Part shown: positions 43,537 to 52,531 of the stretch, one piece after another
Layout: the number at the start of each line of letters is the position of its first letter
Position numbering within the stretch: the first letter of the stretch is position 1
Assembly (NCBI GenBank): GCA_910576385.1
Contig: CAJTIR010000006.1
Coordinates: 1 to 64,000, forward strand
From: Lachnospiraceae bacterium
GTDB taxonomy: Bacteria > Bacillota > Clostridia > Lachnospirales > Lachnospiraceae
Length of the DNA stretch: 64,000 nt
Reading direction: 5' to 3'
Notes under the pieces: generated by a model
The model's input: only the letters and a program-made list of their open reading frames with translations
The model's database searches: none
What the model was told of the DNA's origin: nothing
Translations under genes and position numbers: made by a program

Positions 43537-43730
43537 TTTGAGTTTTCCCATTTTGTATAATAGCCAATATTATAGTGCCAAAAGGTCTTGCTGCCTTTGG
43601 CAGCATAGACATTTGCACAAAAAGCATCTGGAAAGCTAGCTTTCCATAGCGCTTTTATGTGCAAAGTGTTTCCATCACTTTGTGCTGGAAACCTTTTGGC
43701 ACTTTGAATTACAAAATGGGGTAACTCAAA
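43537..43730. mobile_element. MITE-like element, copy 2 (194 bp)
   Basis: Ends TTTGAGTTTTCCCATTTTGTA and TTACAAAATGGGGTAACTCAAA are inverted. The 9-bp duplication TTACAAATA flanks it exactly (43528-43536 and 43731-43739). The inside is a nested palindrome around GGAAAGCTAGCTTTCC. It lies upstream of the chemoreceptor gene. The remainder of 43352-43527 holds an AT-rich hairpin (TGAAAAAT with ATTTTTCA at about 43487-43506) and no gene. Confidence 0.92.
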
Positions 43731-43822
43731 TTACAAATAATATTGACATATACCGAAAAACAATAAATAATAAGCATATAATATAGAAAGGCGATATACT
43801 TAGAAAAAGCGAGGTTTATAAA

Positions 43823-45175
43823 ATGGGGATTGGAATGACAAAGAATAAACTGGTAAAATCAGTGTCAGAGCTGAAACAGGCTGATTATTCTGGAAATCCA
43901 GAATTGAATGGTATTTATCAAAGATTAGTACAAGGAAGGGAACAATTTGCTCAGATTTTTGAAAAAAACATCAAAGCTGTGATGCAGATTAGCTCTCTTG
44001 ATTTGATGCTACAGCATGAGAAGGATAAAATTTTTGATATATCCCGCAATGTTGCCAGGGCTACAGAGGTTATTTTTGGCACAAATGGGGGTGCGGCAGG
44101 CAATAATTCTCTTGAGGAATTGACAAATACGATTATTAAGGTTTCTGAGGATACAGAGGAAGTGTATCGCAAGATCGAGACTGGCCAGGGAGAGCTGACA
44201 GCAATCCGAGATCTTTCCGGCCGTGCTATTGAGGTTTCCAAAGAAATGCGCAGCGATATGGATCATCTTTTGGAAGTAATCAATCATATGAATGATGTAA
44301 TTGCAGGAATTGAATCTATCTCCCGCCAGACCAATCTTCTGGCATTAAATGCGTCCATTGAGGCTGCAAGAGCAGGCCGGGCAGGCCGGGGGTTTGCGGT
44401 GGTAGCAGATGAGATTCGTTCTCTGGCAGAAGAGACACAGAAATTGACTGGCAGTATGGGAGAATTTGTGGAAGGGATTGAGAACGCCTCACAAAAAAGT
44501 GCTACCAGCACAACCAATACCATTGAGGCGCTTGGGAGCATGACTGAAAAAATCGGCAATGTATGGAAGATAAATGATGAAAATCAGAATCGTGTATCGG
44601 AAGTCAGCCAGTCTGTCACATCCCTGGCGGCAGTCAGTGAAGAAATCAGCAGTACAATGGCAGAGATGGAAAATCAATTGACAAGCAGCACAGAGTTTAT
44701 GCACCAGATTGGAGATGAGCTTACCAAGGCGGCGGAACCAGTAGTGGAGATTGAGGGAACGTTAGATGAAGTGTTAAAACAGATGGGAAATATGACAAAT
44801 GATGCATTTTTCCATCTGGAGAATTTGGAATTTGCTTCTTATATGCAGAATGCGATTACAGCACATCAGAATTGGATTCGAAATCTGGAAAAAATGGTTC
44901 AGGAACAGGTGATTGTACCTCTGCAGTTAGATTCCTCCAAGTGTGGATTTGGGCATTTCTATTATTCTATTACGCCGCGAAATCCAGAGATTCGTGTCAT
45001 TTGGGATGCGCTTGGCGAGAAGCATAAGAAATTTCACGGATATGGAGCACAGGCAATCCAGGCATTGTTTGATGAAGATTATGCAAAGGCACAACAGATT
45101 TGCAGAGAAGCAGGAGAATATTCTAGAGAGTTGATATCAGATATGGAGCAGATGTTACATATTGCACAAAGCTAG
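43823..45175 (+). CDS. Soluble methyl-accepting chemotaxis protein with zinc-binding CZB domain
   Basis: A 450-residue chemoreceptor without membrane segments. The signalling hairpin is around [26 protein letters not shown] (about 183-208). The C-terminal CZB domain has its zinc ligands His348, Cys374 (KCGFGHFYY), His401 and His405 (HKKFH). CZB proteins respond to zinc and oxidants such as hypochlorous acid, signalling to CheA. The receptor should be cytoplasmic. No flagellar or cheA gene lies in this window, but cheV is 4 kb downstream. The start is ATG 43823 after GCGAGG; ATG 43835 is an alternative. Confidence 0.92.
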   Translation: MGIGMTKNKLVKSVSELKQADYSGNPELNGIYQRLVQGREQFAQIFEKNIKAVMQISSLDLMLQHEKDKIFDISRNVARATEVIFGTNGGAAGNNSLEELTNTIIKVSEDTEEVYRKIETGQGELTAIRDLSGRAIEVSKEMRSDMDHLLEVINHMNDVIAGIESISRQTNLLALNASIEAARAGRAGRGFAVVADEIRSLAEETQKLTGSMGEFVEGIENASQKSATSTTNTIEALGSMTEKIGNVWKINDENQNRVSEVSQSVTSLAAVSEEISSTMAEMENQLTSSTEFMHQIGDELTKAAEPVVEIEGTLDEVLKQMGNMTNDAFFHLENLEFASYMQNAITAHQNWIRNLEKMVQEQVIVPLQLDSSKCGFGHFYYSITPRNPEIRVIWDALGEKHKKFHGYGAQAIQALFDEDYAKAQQICREAGEYSRELISDMEQMLHIAQS

Positions 45176-45285
45176 TGTACTAGTTATTTTTGGAGAATTA
45201 GAGCGTGTCTGAAAGATTTTTTTCAGGCACGCTTTACAAATATAGGAATTAGGAAGATGCTCCTGTTTTCTGAGAGGAGGAGAAG

Positions 45286-46140
45286 ATGGACAATTTTAAG
45301 ATGGTTGTGGAGGGATTTCTATTTACGGATGAACGAATGGCACAGGCTGCCTGCCAGGAGGTTGAGGGCATTAAATATGTCAGAGAAAGACTCGATATGG
45401 AAAATCCTCACATGGTGTTGGAGATGTATCATAAGCTGCTGGCTGAGCAGGTATTTGAGACGCCTGTAGGTATGATGTATTTAAAAGAATTGCAAGATTA
45501 TCTTTTGGTGGAGCCAGAACTGGCAGAGGAGGAGATTGAGCCAATCGAAGTATTTGAGAGAATGCAGTCCTTTTTTGAGCAGACACAGGTGGCAGAGAGT
45601 GGAGATAATCAAGGACATCAGAGCGAGCAAGCAAGTGAAGAATTAATTCAGAGTCAGCAAAATTGGGAGCAGCAAAAAGAGTCATCCACAGTACAGCAAA
45701 GTGAAGGTCAGAAAAAAGAATCCGTTCAAGCACAGCAGAGTGCAAACCAGATAAAAGAATCTGTTCAAGCACAGCAGAGTGCAGATGCCGCAAATAAGTT
45801 ATTTCAGGAAAAACAGTTACAAGAGCCCAAAACGCCGCCAATGGAGGAGGGGACTTTGGATTGGTATGTGGAGAAACTGGAAGAATCAAAACGCAAGGAG
45901 CGGGATTTGGATTTCAGGCGCAGACGCGCGGAAGAGCGTACCAAGCAGAGCCGTAAACATTTATATTTTAGCTTGTTGGGGAGTTTGTTTCTGTTTCTTG
46001 TGGCAGCGGGCATGGTGGCAATTACTTTCATGGATCAAAATCCTAATATTCTCAATTATGAGAATCGAATTATTGAGAAATATGAGATGTGGGAGGCAGA
46101 ACTGGAAAACAGAGAGCAGCTTCTCAAGGACAAAGAATAG
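45286..46140 (+). CDS. Hypothetical membrane protein with Gln-rich repeats
   Basis: A 284-residue protein of no known family. The N-terminal 100 residues are an acidic helical domain. A Gln/Ser/Glu-rich linker (about 100-175) contains two near-perfect copies of KESVQAQQSA at 145-168. A charged coiled coil (about 190-222) leads to a single membrane segment (about 226-250: SLLGSLFLFLVAAGMVAI) and a short tail with another coiled coil. GAGGAGG precedes ATG 45286. It lies 120 bases before a two-component system and could be part of the same unit. The orientation in the membrane is not certain. Confidence 0.75.
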   Translation: MDNFKMVVEGFLFTDERMAQAACQEVEGIKYVRERLDMENPHMVLEMYHKLLAEQVFETPVGMMYLKELQDYLLVEPELAEEEIEPIEVFERMQSFFEQTQVAESGDNQGHQSEQASEELIQSQQNWEQQKESSTVQQSEGQKKESVQAQQSANQIKESVQAQQSADAANKLFQEKQLQEPKTPPMEEGTLDWYVEKLEESKRKERDLDFRRRRAEERTKQSRKHLYFSLLGSLFLFLVAAGMVAITFMDQNPNILNYENRIIEKYEMWEAELENREQLLKDKE

Positions 46141-46260
46141 TGAAAGCGTTCTTGAATCGAAAATCGTTTCACAGATTTAACATAATTATATGTTATTGTT
46201 GTGAAAAGAAAAAATTGTCTTTGCCGGAGGTTCTGCGGCAGGGCGGAAGGTGTGAAGAGA

Positions 46261-46938
46261 ATGGAGAAGCTAAAAGTACTTGTAGTGGATGATGAGAGCC
46301 GGATGCGCAAATTGGTGCGGGATTTTCTGGTCAAGCAGGATTATGAGGTTGTCGAGGCAGAGGATGGAGAGGATGCTCTGAATAAATTCTATGAGCAAAA
46401 GGATATTGCGCTGGTAATTCTAGATGTGATGATGCCTAAAATTAATGGCTGGGATGTATGCAGAGAAATCAGAGATAATTCTAAGGTTCCCATTATTATG
46501 CTGACGGCTAAGGGAGAAGAGAGTGATGAATTACAGGGGTTTAGTATTGGAGCAGACGAATACATTTCCAAGCCCTTTAGTCCTAAGATTTTGGTGGCCA
46601 GAGTGGAGGCAATCTTGCGGCGTACTGGAAAATCTGAAGAAGAGGTGATAGAGATCGGCGGAATTTCCATAGACAAGCTTGGACATCAGGTACTTGTCGA
46701 TGGCAGAGAGTTAGAATTAAGCTATAAGGAATTTGAACTGCTGACCTATTTTATCGAGAATAAGGGCATTGCCCTTTCCAGGGAAAAAATCTTAAATCAT
46801 GTCTGGAATTATGACTATTTTGGAGATGCCAGAACGATTGATACCCATGTCAAGAAGCTGCGCAATAAGCTGGGTGGCAAGGGAGATTATATCAAGACCA
46901 TCTGGGGCATGGGCTATAAGTTCGAGGTGGAAGTATGA
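46261..46938 (+). CDS. OmpR-family response regulator
   Basis: A 225-residue regulator: receiver domain with VVDDES, acceptor Asp55 in VILDVMMPKING and Lys in ISKPFSP; winged helix from about 130 ending TIWGMGYKFEVEV. I chose ATG 46261 (GGAAGG upstream); the frame runs open to 46201, but those codons look non-coding. The kinase start overlaps its stop by four bases. The pair probably responds to envelope stress, but no target is certain; the DUF4352 lipoprotein gene downstream is a candidate. Confidence 0.95.
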   Translation: MEKLKVLVVDDESRMRKLVRDFLVKQDYEVVEAEDGEDALNKFYEQKDIALVILDVMMPKINGWDVCREIRDNSKVPIIMLTAKGEESDELQGFSIGADEYISKPFSPKILVARVEAILRRTGKSEEEVIEIGGISIDKLGHQVLVDGRELELSYKEFELLTYFIENKGIALSREKILNHVWNYDYFGDARTIDTHVKKLRNKLGGKGDYIKTIWGMGYKFEVEV

Positions 46939-48407
46939 AATATTCCATTACCAAAAAAATTACAATGATTATGATCAGCATAGTGGCCGGAACCGTGCTA
47001 CTGTGCTGGTTTATTAATACGACGCTTTTGGAATCTTATTATGTGGAACACAAACAGAAAATATTGTTGGATCTCTTTGAGATGGTAGATCAGGAGAGTG
47101 CAAAAGGGAGGACAGATGATGAAGATTTTCTAATCCGCTTAGAAAAGCAGAGTACCAACAGCAATATTAGTATGATGATTATCAGTTCTGACCGAACGAT
47201 TATGTATACCAATGTCGGAGACGATGAGCGGATGTTGGTGCAGTTTTTGGAGTTGATTTTTCATACCCAAAATCAGCATACCAAGATTTTGGAAAGTACA
47301 CAGCAATACACTGTGGAGAAGACGATAGATAACAGGCTGCAATCGGATTATCTGGTACTTTGGGGCAACTTACAGAATGGAAATATGATATTGATGCGCT
47401 CGGCGGTGGAGAGTATCAAGGAGAGTGTAGCGATTGCCAATCGTTTTCTCAGCTATGTAGGGGTAATTGCTGTAATTATGTGTGCAGTGATTATTTATAT
47501 GGTGACAAAAAAAATTACCAATCCAATCCTGCAGCTCGCAGCGATTTCCAGGCGGATGACAGATTTGGAATTTGATGTCAAGTTTCAGAGTAAGGGGAAA
47601 AATGAGATTGACCTCTTAGGTGAACATATGAATCAAATGTCGGAAACCTTAGAAAAAACGATTTCTGAGCTCAAAAGTGCCAATAATGAATTAAAGATTG
47701 ATATTGAGAAAAAGACAGAAATTGACAAGATGCGCAAAGAATTTATATCCAATGTATCTCATGAGCTGAAAACGCCGATTGCCCTGATTCAAGGCTATGC
47801 AGAAGGGCTGCAGGAATGCATCAATGACGACCAGGCAAGCCGTGACTTTTATTGTGAAGTTATTATAGATGAAGCGGATAAGATGAATCAGCTTGTAAAA
47901 AATCTTTTGACTTTGAATCAATTGGAGTCAGGCTGCGACCATGTGGTGTTTGAGCATTTTGATGTGATGGAAGTAATTCAGGGAGTGATCAATGCCACAG
48001 CCATTCTCAGAGAACAGAACCAGATTGATCTTACCGTGTATGGCCAGGAGCCGGAATATGTATGGGCAGATGAGTTTAAGACAGAGCAGGTACTTACCAA
48101 TTATATTAGTAATGCGATTCATTATGCAGCGGGAGAAAAACAAATTTCGGTCACAGTAATTCCTGGAGAAGAGACGGTAAGGGTGGAGGTGTTTAATACT
48201 GGAAATCAGATTCCAGAACAAGAACTTTCCCATATCTGGGATAAATTTTATAAGGTAGATAAGGCTAGAACGCGGGAATATGGCGGGAATGGCATTGGAT
48301 TGTCAATTGTAAAGGCAATTATGGATTCTTTTCATCGGCAGTGCGGCGTCAGAAATGAGGAAAACGGAGTCACCTTTTGGTTTGAACTGGACAGTAGGAG
48401 CAGGTAA
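46935..48407 (+). CDS. Sensor histidine kinase with HAMP domain
   Basis: A 490-residue kinase. Membrane segments at about 8-29 and 172-192 enclose an outer sensor domain of about 140 residues. A HAMP domain (about 193-245: KKITNPILQLAAISRRM) leads by a coiled coil to the His-box with His276 in NVSHELKTPIALIQGY. The ATPase domain has NYISNAIHYA, FNTGNQIPE and YGGNGIGLSI. The outer domain might be a dCACHE/PAS-like fold. It is translationally coupled to the response regulator. Confidence 0.94.
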   Translation: MKYSITKKITMIMISIVAGTVLLCWFINTTLLESYYVEHKQKILLDLFEMVDQESAKGRTDDEDFLIRLEKQSTNSNISMMIISSDRTIMYTNVGDDERMLVQFLELIFHTQNQHTKILESTQQYTVEKTIDNRLQSDYLVLWGNLQNGNMILMRSAVESIKESVAIANRFLSYVGVIAVIMCAVIIYMVTKKITNPILQLAAISRRMTDLEFDVKFQSKGKNEIDLLGEHMNQMSETLEKTISELKSANNELKIDIEKKTEIDKMRKEFISNVSHELKTPIALIQGYAEGLQECINDDQASRDFYCEVIIDEADKMNQLVKNLLTLNQLESGCDHVVFEHFDVMEVIQGVINATAILREQNQIDLTVYGQEPEYVWADEFKTEQVLTNYISNAIHYAAGEKQISVTVIPGEETVRVEVFNTGNQIPEQELSHIWDKFYKVDKARTREYGGNGIGLSIVKAIMDSFHRQCGVRNEENGVTFWFELDSRSR

Positions 48408-48492
48408 TTTTTGGGGCATAAGGAAAATATAGTTGCCCTTAGGAATAAATAATGGTAAAATAGCAGTAGTTATAGGAAAAGGAGACGGACTT

Positions 48493-49245
48493 ATGAGAAG
48501 AGCCATTAAAAAGGGAACAGTACTGATTGCGGCAGCAGTGCTTCTTACCGGTTGTGGAGAAGAGATGGCGCCTTTGACAGAGAGTGAGGAGGCCATTGTG
48601 ATCCAATATTCTGCTGGAACCCTTGCAAAGCACAATAGTTATCAACAGGAGGGTATGACAGCGTTATATCCAGAAGAAGAGGAAGAGCAGGAAGAGGAGC
48701 AGGAGCCGGAAGAGAAGAAAGAGGAGAAGAAAACAGAGTCCGAGGAGAAGAATAAGAAGGAGGAAACAGATTCCAAGGATAAAAAGGAAGACAATAAAGA
48801 AAAAGATACAGCACAGACAGAGGAGGCTGGGCAGCTTACTTTATCAGAGGCGTTGGCAGTGTCAGGAGTGGAAGTTTCATATAAGGATTATTCCGTCAGC
48901 AGCAGTTATAAGCAGGGAGAGTATTTTTCTTTGGATGCGGCAGCGGGCAATACTTTTTTGATTATGAATATGAATATCACAAATACTGGAAGCCAGGCGG
49001 TGGACTGTGACTTGTTGACAAAACAGCCAATATTTACCTTAAAGTTGAATCAGGGGGCAGGGGTTAAAAATGAAGTGACAATTCTGTCAAACGATCTCTC
49101 CACCTATGTGGGAAAGCTAGAGCCAGGCCAGACAGATACCGCTGTTTTGCTGTTTGAAGTGCCGGAAAAAACAGCAGAAAGTATTTCTTCTATACAACTT
49201 AGTGTTCAGATGAACCAGAAAACAAATCAGATCAAGTTAAAATAA
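48493..49245 (+). CDS. DUF4352 lipoprotein with Glu/Lys-rich linker
   Basis: A 250-residue lipoprotein: signal peptide MRRAIKKGTVLIAAAVLLTGC with lipobox LTGC at Cys21, then a strongly charged linker of E, K and D (about 57-115) and a C-terminal DUF4352-like beta-sandwich (about 125-250; LIMNMNITNTGSQAVDC). DUF4352 proteins are extracellular and of unknown role. ATG 48493 has GGAGA upstream; the frame opens earlier at 48433 without a site. It lies 85 bases after the histidine kinase on the same strand and could be its target or accessory. Confidence 0.82.
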   Translation: MRRAIKKGTVLIAAAVLLTGCGEEMAPLTESEEAIVIQYSAGTLAKHNSYQQEGMTALYPEEEEEQEEEQEPEEKKEEKKTESEEKNKKEETDSKDKKEDNKEKDTAQTEEAGQLTLSEALAVSGVEVSYKDYSVSSSYKQGEYFSLDAAAGNTFLIMNMNITNTGSQAVDCDLLTKQPIFTLKLNQGAGVKNEVTILSNDLSTYVGKLEPGQTDTAVLLFEVPEKTAESISSIQLSVQMNQKTNQIKLK

Positions 49246-49350
49246 AATGTGGTAAATAAAAAAATATTATGTATTTTTCAGAAAGTATATGCTATAATAG
49301 AATAGCTGAATAGAAACGGAAATATACCGGAGAGGAGAGAGTGACAAATT

Positions 49351-50271
49351 ATGGATACAAATATTCTTTTAGAGAATGGCACAAACGAGCTGGAGGTATT
49401 GGAATTTACCTTGGCTGGGCATCATTACGGAATTAATGTTGCAAAAATTAGGGAGATACTAACTTATCAGCCAGTTACTCCGATTCCGAATGCGCATCCC
49501 AGCGTGGAAGGTATATTTATGCCGCGTGATACGATGATTACAGTGATTAATCTGCGTAATTGTCTGGGTCTTCCAGAGGTAAACATAGATGGATTGTTTA
49601 TTATTACTAATTTCAATAAATTGAATATTGCGTTCCATGTGGATGAAGTTTGTGGAATCCACAGACTTTCCTGGGCTGATATTATTAAGCCGGATTCTAC
49701 CATCAATGTACAAGAGAGCGGCGTGTCTACCGGAGTGATTAAGCTAGAGGATCGATTAATTGTTATTTTGGATTTTGAGAAGATTGTTACTGACATCAGT
49801 CCAGAAACTGGGCTTCAAGTCTCTGATATTGAGGGACTGGAGGAGCGCAACAGAAGCGATGCTCCAATTATGATTGCAGAGGATTCTCCTTTGTTGTGTA
49901 AGTTGATTACAGACTGTCTGAAGAAAGCTGGCTATGTGAAGTTAAATATCAACAGCAATGGTCAGGAAGCTTGGGACAAACTTTGTGAATACCGCAAAGA
50001 GGGAGATTTGGATGAGAAGGTACATATGGTGATCACAGATATTGAGATGCCTTTGATGGATGGACACCGTTTGACAAAGCTGATCAAAGAAGATGATGAT
50101 TTAAAACATATTCCTGTGATTATTTTCTCCTCTCTGGTAAATGAAGAAATGAGACGTAAAGGAGAGATGCTGGGCGCAGATGCACAGCTCACAAAACCGG
50201 AGATTGGTAAATTAGTAAGTGCAATTGACAATCTTATGGATAAGAGAAAAGAGGCTCTAGAACAGAAATAA
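49351..50271 (+). CDS. cheV: Chemotaxis coupling protein CheV
   Basis: A 306-residue fusion of a CheW-like domain (about 12-155; EFTLAGHHYGINVAKIREIL, then FMPRDTMITVINLRNCLG) and a receiver domain (about 170-300; acceptor Asp230 in ITDIEMPLMDGH, Lys in LTKPE). It couples chemoreceptors to CheA and adapts the response through phosphorylation. GGAGAGG precedes ATG 49351. It follows the two-component and lipoprotein genes and is terminated by a strong hairpin. With the soluble receptor at 43823, it points to chemotaxis in a species whose core che/flagellar genes are elsewhere. Confidence 0.95.
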   Translation: MDTNILLENGTNELEVLEFTLAGHHYGINVAKIREILTYQPVTPIPNAHPSVEGIFMPRDTMITVINLRNCLGLPEVNIDGLFIITNFNKLNIAFHVDEVCGIHRLSWADIIKPDSTINVQESGVSTGVIKLEDRLIVILDFEKIVTDISPETGLQVSDIEGLEERNRSDAPIMIAEDSPLLCKLITDCLKKAGYVKLNINSNGQEAWDKLCEYRKEGDLDEKVHMVITDIEMPLMDGHRLTKLIKEDDDLKHIPVIIFSSLVNEEMRRKGEMLGADAQLTKPEIGKLVSAIDNLMDKRKEALEQK

Positions 50272-50292
50272 ATAGTTCAAGGTCTGTTCATG

Positions 50293-50327
50293 AACGCCAC
50301 CGCCGTCAAAACGCCGGTGGCGTTTTG
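50293..50327 (+). terminator. Terminator of cheV
   Basis: AACGCCACCG at 50293-50302 pairs with CGGTGGCGTT at 50315-50324 and is followed by TT. Confidence 0.8.
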
Positions 50328-50477
50328 GATAATAAAATTCTATCAATTTTTTTACAGAGTTTAGGTACAGCCTGCATAGACAAAAGTCTTATCAGAGACG
50401 TATGACAGCTTAATTGGCATTCTGCGTCTTGGGGGTCTGAATCGTTATCTTTAAATTATAACAAAGGAGGAAATAGT

Positions 50478-51191
50478 GTGAATAGTGTATCATTGGAAAC
50501 AGAATTAAAAGGGAATTCTTATCCCGGAAGAGGAATTGTAATTGGAAAATCTGGGGATGGAAAATATGCGGTGACTGCTTATTTTATTATGGGAAGAAGT
50601 GAAAACAGCAGGAACCGTATTTTTGTGGAGGAAGGGGAAGGAATTCGCACCCAGGCATTTGATCCGTCTAAGCTGAGTGATCCCAGTTTAATTATTTATG
50701 CTCCAGTACGTGTACTGGGTAATAAGACGATTGTAACGAATGGAGATCAGACAGATACGATTTATGAATTGATGGATAAGCAGCAGACTTTTGAGCAGGC
50801 GCTGCGTACCAGAGAATTTGAGCCAGATGCTCCCAACTATACACCAAGGATTTCTGGAATCATGCATTTGGAAAATGGTTCCTATAATTATGCTCTGTCC
50901 ATTTTAAAGAGCAATCATGGAAATCCAGAAGCCTGCAGCCGTTATACATTTGCCTATGAAAATCCATTGAATGGTGAAGGTCATTTTATTCATACTTATA
51001 TGGGGGATGGCAATCCGTTGCCTAGTTTTGAAGGTGAACCAAAGTTGGTGGAGATAGATGGAGATATTGATGCTTTTACTGAGAAGATCTGGGATAGTTT
51101 GAATCAGGAGAATAAGGTATCTTTGTTTGTAAGATATATTGAAATTGAGACTGGAAAATATCAGACAAGGATTGTCAATAAGAATCAGTGA
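50478..51191 (+). CDS. purO: PurO-type IMP cyclohydrolase
   Basis: A 237-residue protein of the PurO-like IMP cyclohydrolase family, first known from archaea. Supporting segments are SYPGRGIVIGKSGDG near the N-terminus and RYTFAYENPLNGEGHFIHTY near the C-terminus. It closes the ring of FAICAR to make IMP, the last step of purine synthesis. The start is GTG 50478 with AAAGGAGG at 50463-50470. The next gene is the AICAR transformylase; together they replace the bifunctional PurH. The symbol is by family analogy. Confidence 0.85.
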   Translation: MNSVSLETELKGNSYPGRGIVIGKSGDGKYAVTAYFIMGRSENSRNRIFVEEGEGIRTQAFDPSKLSDPSLIIYAPVRVLGNKTIVTNGDQTDTIYELMDKQQTFEQALRTREFEPDAPNYTPRISGIMHLENGSYNYALSILKSNHGNPEACSRYTFAYENPLNGEGHFIHTYMGDGNPLPSFEGEPKLVEIDGDIDAFTEKIWDSLNQENKVSLFVRYIEIETGKYQTRIVNKNQ

Positions 51192-51203
51192 GATGGAGGT
51201 AAA

Positions 51204-51303
51204 GGGTGAAAGAAAAAAAGAAGAAAGGACAAAATGCAAACACGCATCTTTCACTCTTTGTGTTTGCGCCTCAAATGAAAATGCTTGCATTTTCGCTTGA
51301 GGC
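51204..51303 (+). repeat. Dispersed repeat B, copy 2, with hairpin next to the purine gene start
   Basis: The first 65 bases (GGGTGAAAGA ... TTTCACTCTTT ... GTTTGCG) match 29526-29592. Then GCCTCAA...GAAAATGC at about 51268-51284 pairs with GCATTTTC...TTGAGGC at about 51287-51303. The second arm contains GAGG, the only ribosome-binding-like site before the following gene. Confidence 0.6.
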
Positions 51304-51315
51304 TTGGTGCAAGTT

Positions 51316-52494
51316 ATGCAGGAATTAGAATTGAAATATGGATGTAACCCAAATCAGAAACCTTCCAGAATCTATATGGAAAGTGGGGAGCTTCCCATTA
51401 AAGTGTTGAATGGAAAACCAGGTTATATCAATTTTTTAGATGCATTCAATGGCTGGCAGCTTGTAAAGGAATTAAAGGGTGCTACTGGGCTTGCAGCGGC
51501 AACTTCTTTTAAACATGTTTCTCCGGCTGGGGCAGCCGTTGGTCTGCCAATGACAGACGTAGAGAAGAAGATTTACTGGGTAGATGATATGGATTTGGAG
51601 TTTACGCCGCTTGCCAACGCATATGCAAGAGCCAGAGGAGCGGACAGAATGTCTTCGTTTGGAGATTTTATCGCTTTGTCTGATATCTGCGATGTGGCAA
51701 CGGCAAAGATTATCAAACGTGAAGTTTCAGACGGTGTGATTGCCCCAGGCTATGAACCAGAGGCTTTGGAGATCTTAAAGGCCAAGAAGAAAGGCAATTA
51801 TAATGTAATTGAGATTGATCCAAATTATGTGCCGAATCCTATTGAGCGCAAGGAAGTGTTTGGCATTAGCTTTGAGCAGGGCAGAAATGAATTAAAAATT
51901 GATGACAATTTCTTTGGCAATGTAGTCACAGAAAATCAGCAGATTCCAGAATCTGCTAAGATTGATTTGGCAATTGCCATGATTACCCTCAAATATACGC
52001 AGTCTAATTCTGTCTGTTATGCAAAGGGCGGGCAGGCCATTGGCATTGGCGCTGGCCAGCAGTCACGGATCCATTGTACCCGTCTTGCAGGTCAAAAGGC
52101 AGACAACTGGTTTCTGCGTCAGGCGCCAAAGGTATTGAATTTACAGTTTGTGGACGGGATTGGACGTGCAGACCGTGATAATTCGATTGATCTCTATATT
52201 GGAGAAGATTATATGGATGTATTGGCAGATGGCGCCTGGGAGAAGATTTTTAAGGTAAAACCAGAAGTATTTACCAGGGAGGAGAAACGTGCATGGCTTG
52301 ATCAGATGACAGATGTGGCTCTCGGTTCCGATGCATTCTTCCCCTTTGGTGACAATATTGAGCGCGCTCATAAAAGCGGTGTAGTCTATGTCGCAGAACC
52401 AGGTGGTTCTATCCGTGATGATCATGTGATTGCTACTTGCAATAAATATCATATGGCGATGTGCTTTACAGGGATTCGTTTGTTCCATCACTAA
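51316..52494 (+). CDS. purH: Stand-alone AICAR transformylase
   Basis: A 392-residue protein that covers only the transformylase half of PurH. The catalytic Lys-His pair is in TSFKHVSPAGAAVG. IGIGAGQQSRIHCTRLAG and VAEPGGSIRDDHVI are also family motifs. It transfers the formyl group from 10-formyl-THF to AICAR. The MGS-like cyclohydrolase half of usual PurH is absent; PurO next door supplies that activity. The start is uncertain: ATG 51316 lies 13 bases after GAGG, while GTG 51307 is closer. The repeat hairpin upstream may affect translation. Confidence 0.9.
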   Translation: MQELELKYGCNPNQKPSRIYMESGELPIKVLNGKPGYINFLDAFNGWQLVKELKGATGLAAATSFKHVSPAGAAVGLPMTDVEKKIYWVDDMDLEFTPLANAYARARGADRMSSFGDFIALSDICDVATAKIIKREVSDGVIAPGYEPEALEILKAKKKGNYNVIEIDPNYVPNPIERKEVFGISFEQGRNELKIDDNFFGNVVTENQQIPESAKIDLAIAMITLKYTQSNSVCYAKGGQAIGIGAGQQSRIHCTRLAGQKADNWFLRQAPKVLNLQFVDGIGRADRDNSIDLYIGEDYMDVLADGAWEKIFKVKPEVFTREEKRAWLDQMTDVALGSDAFFPFGDNIERAHKSGVVYVAEPGGSIRDDHVIATCNKYHMAMCFTGIRLFHH

Positions 52495-52531
52495 GAAGTA
52501 ACGCTGTGTTCCGTTGTTAGGAGGTTTATCT

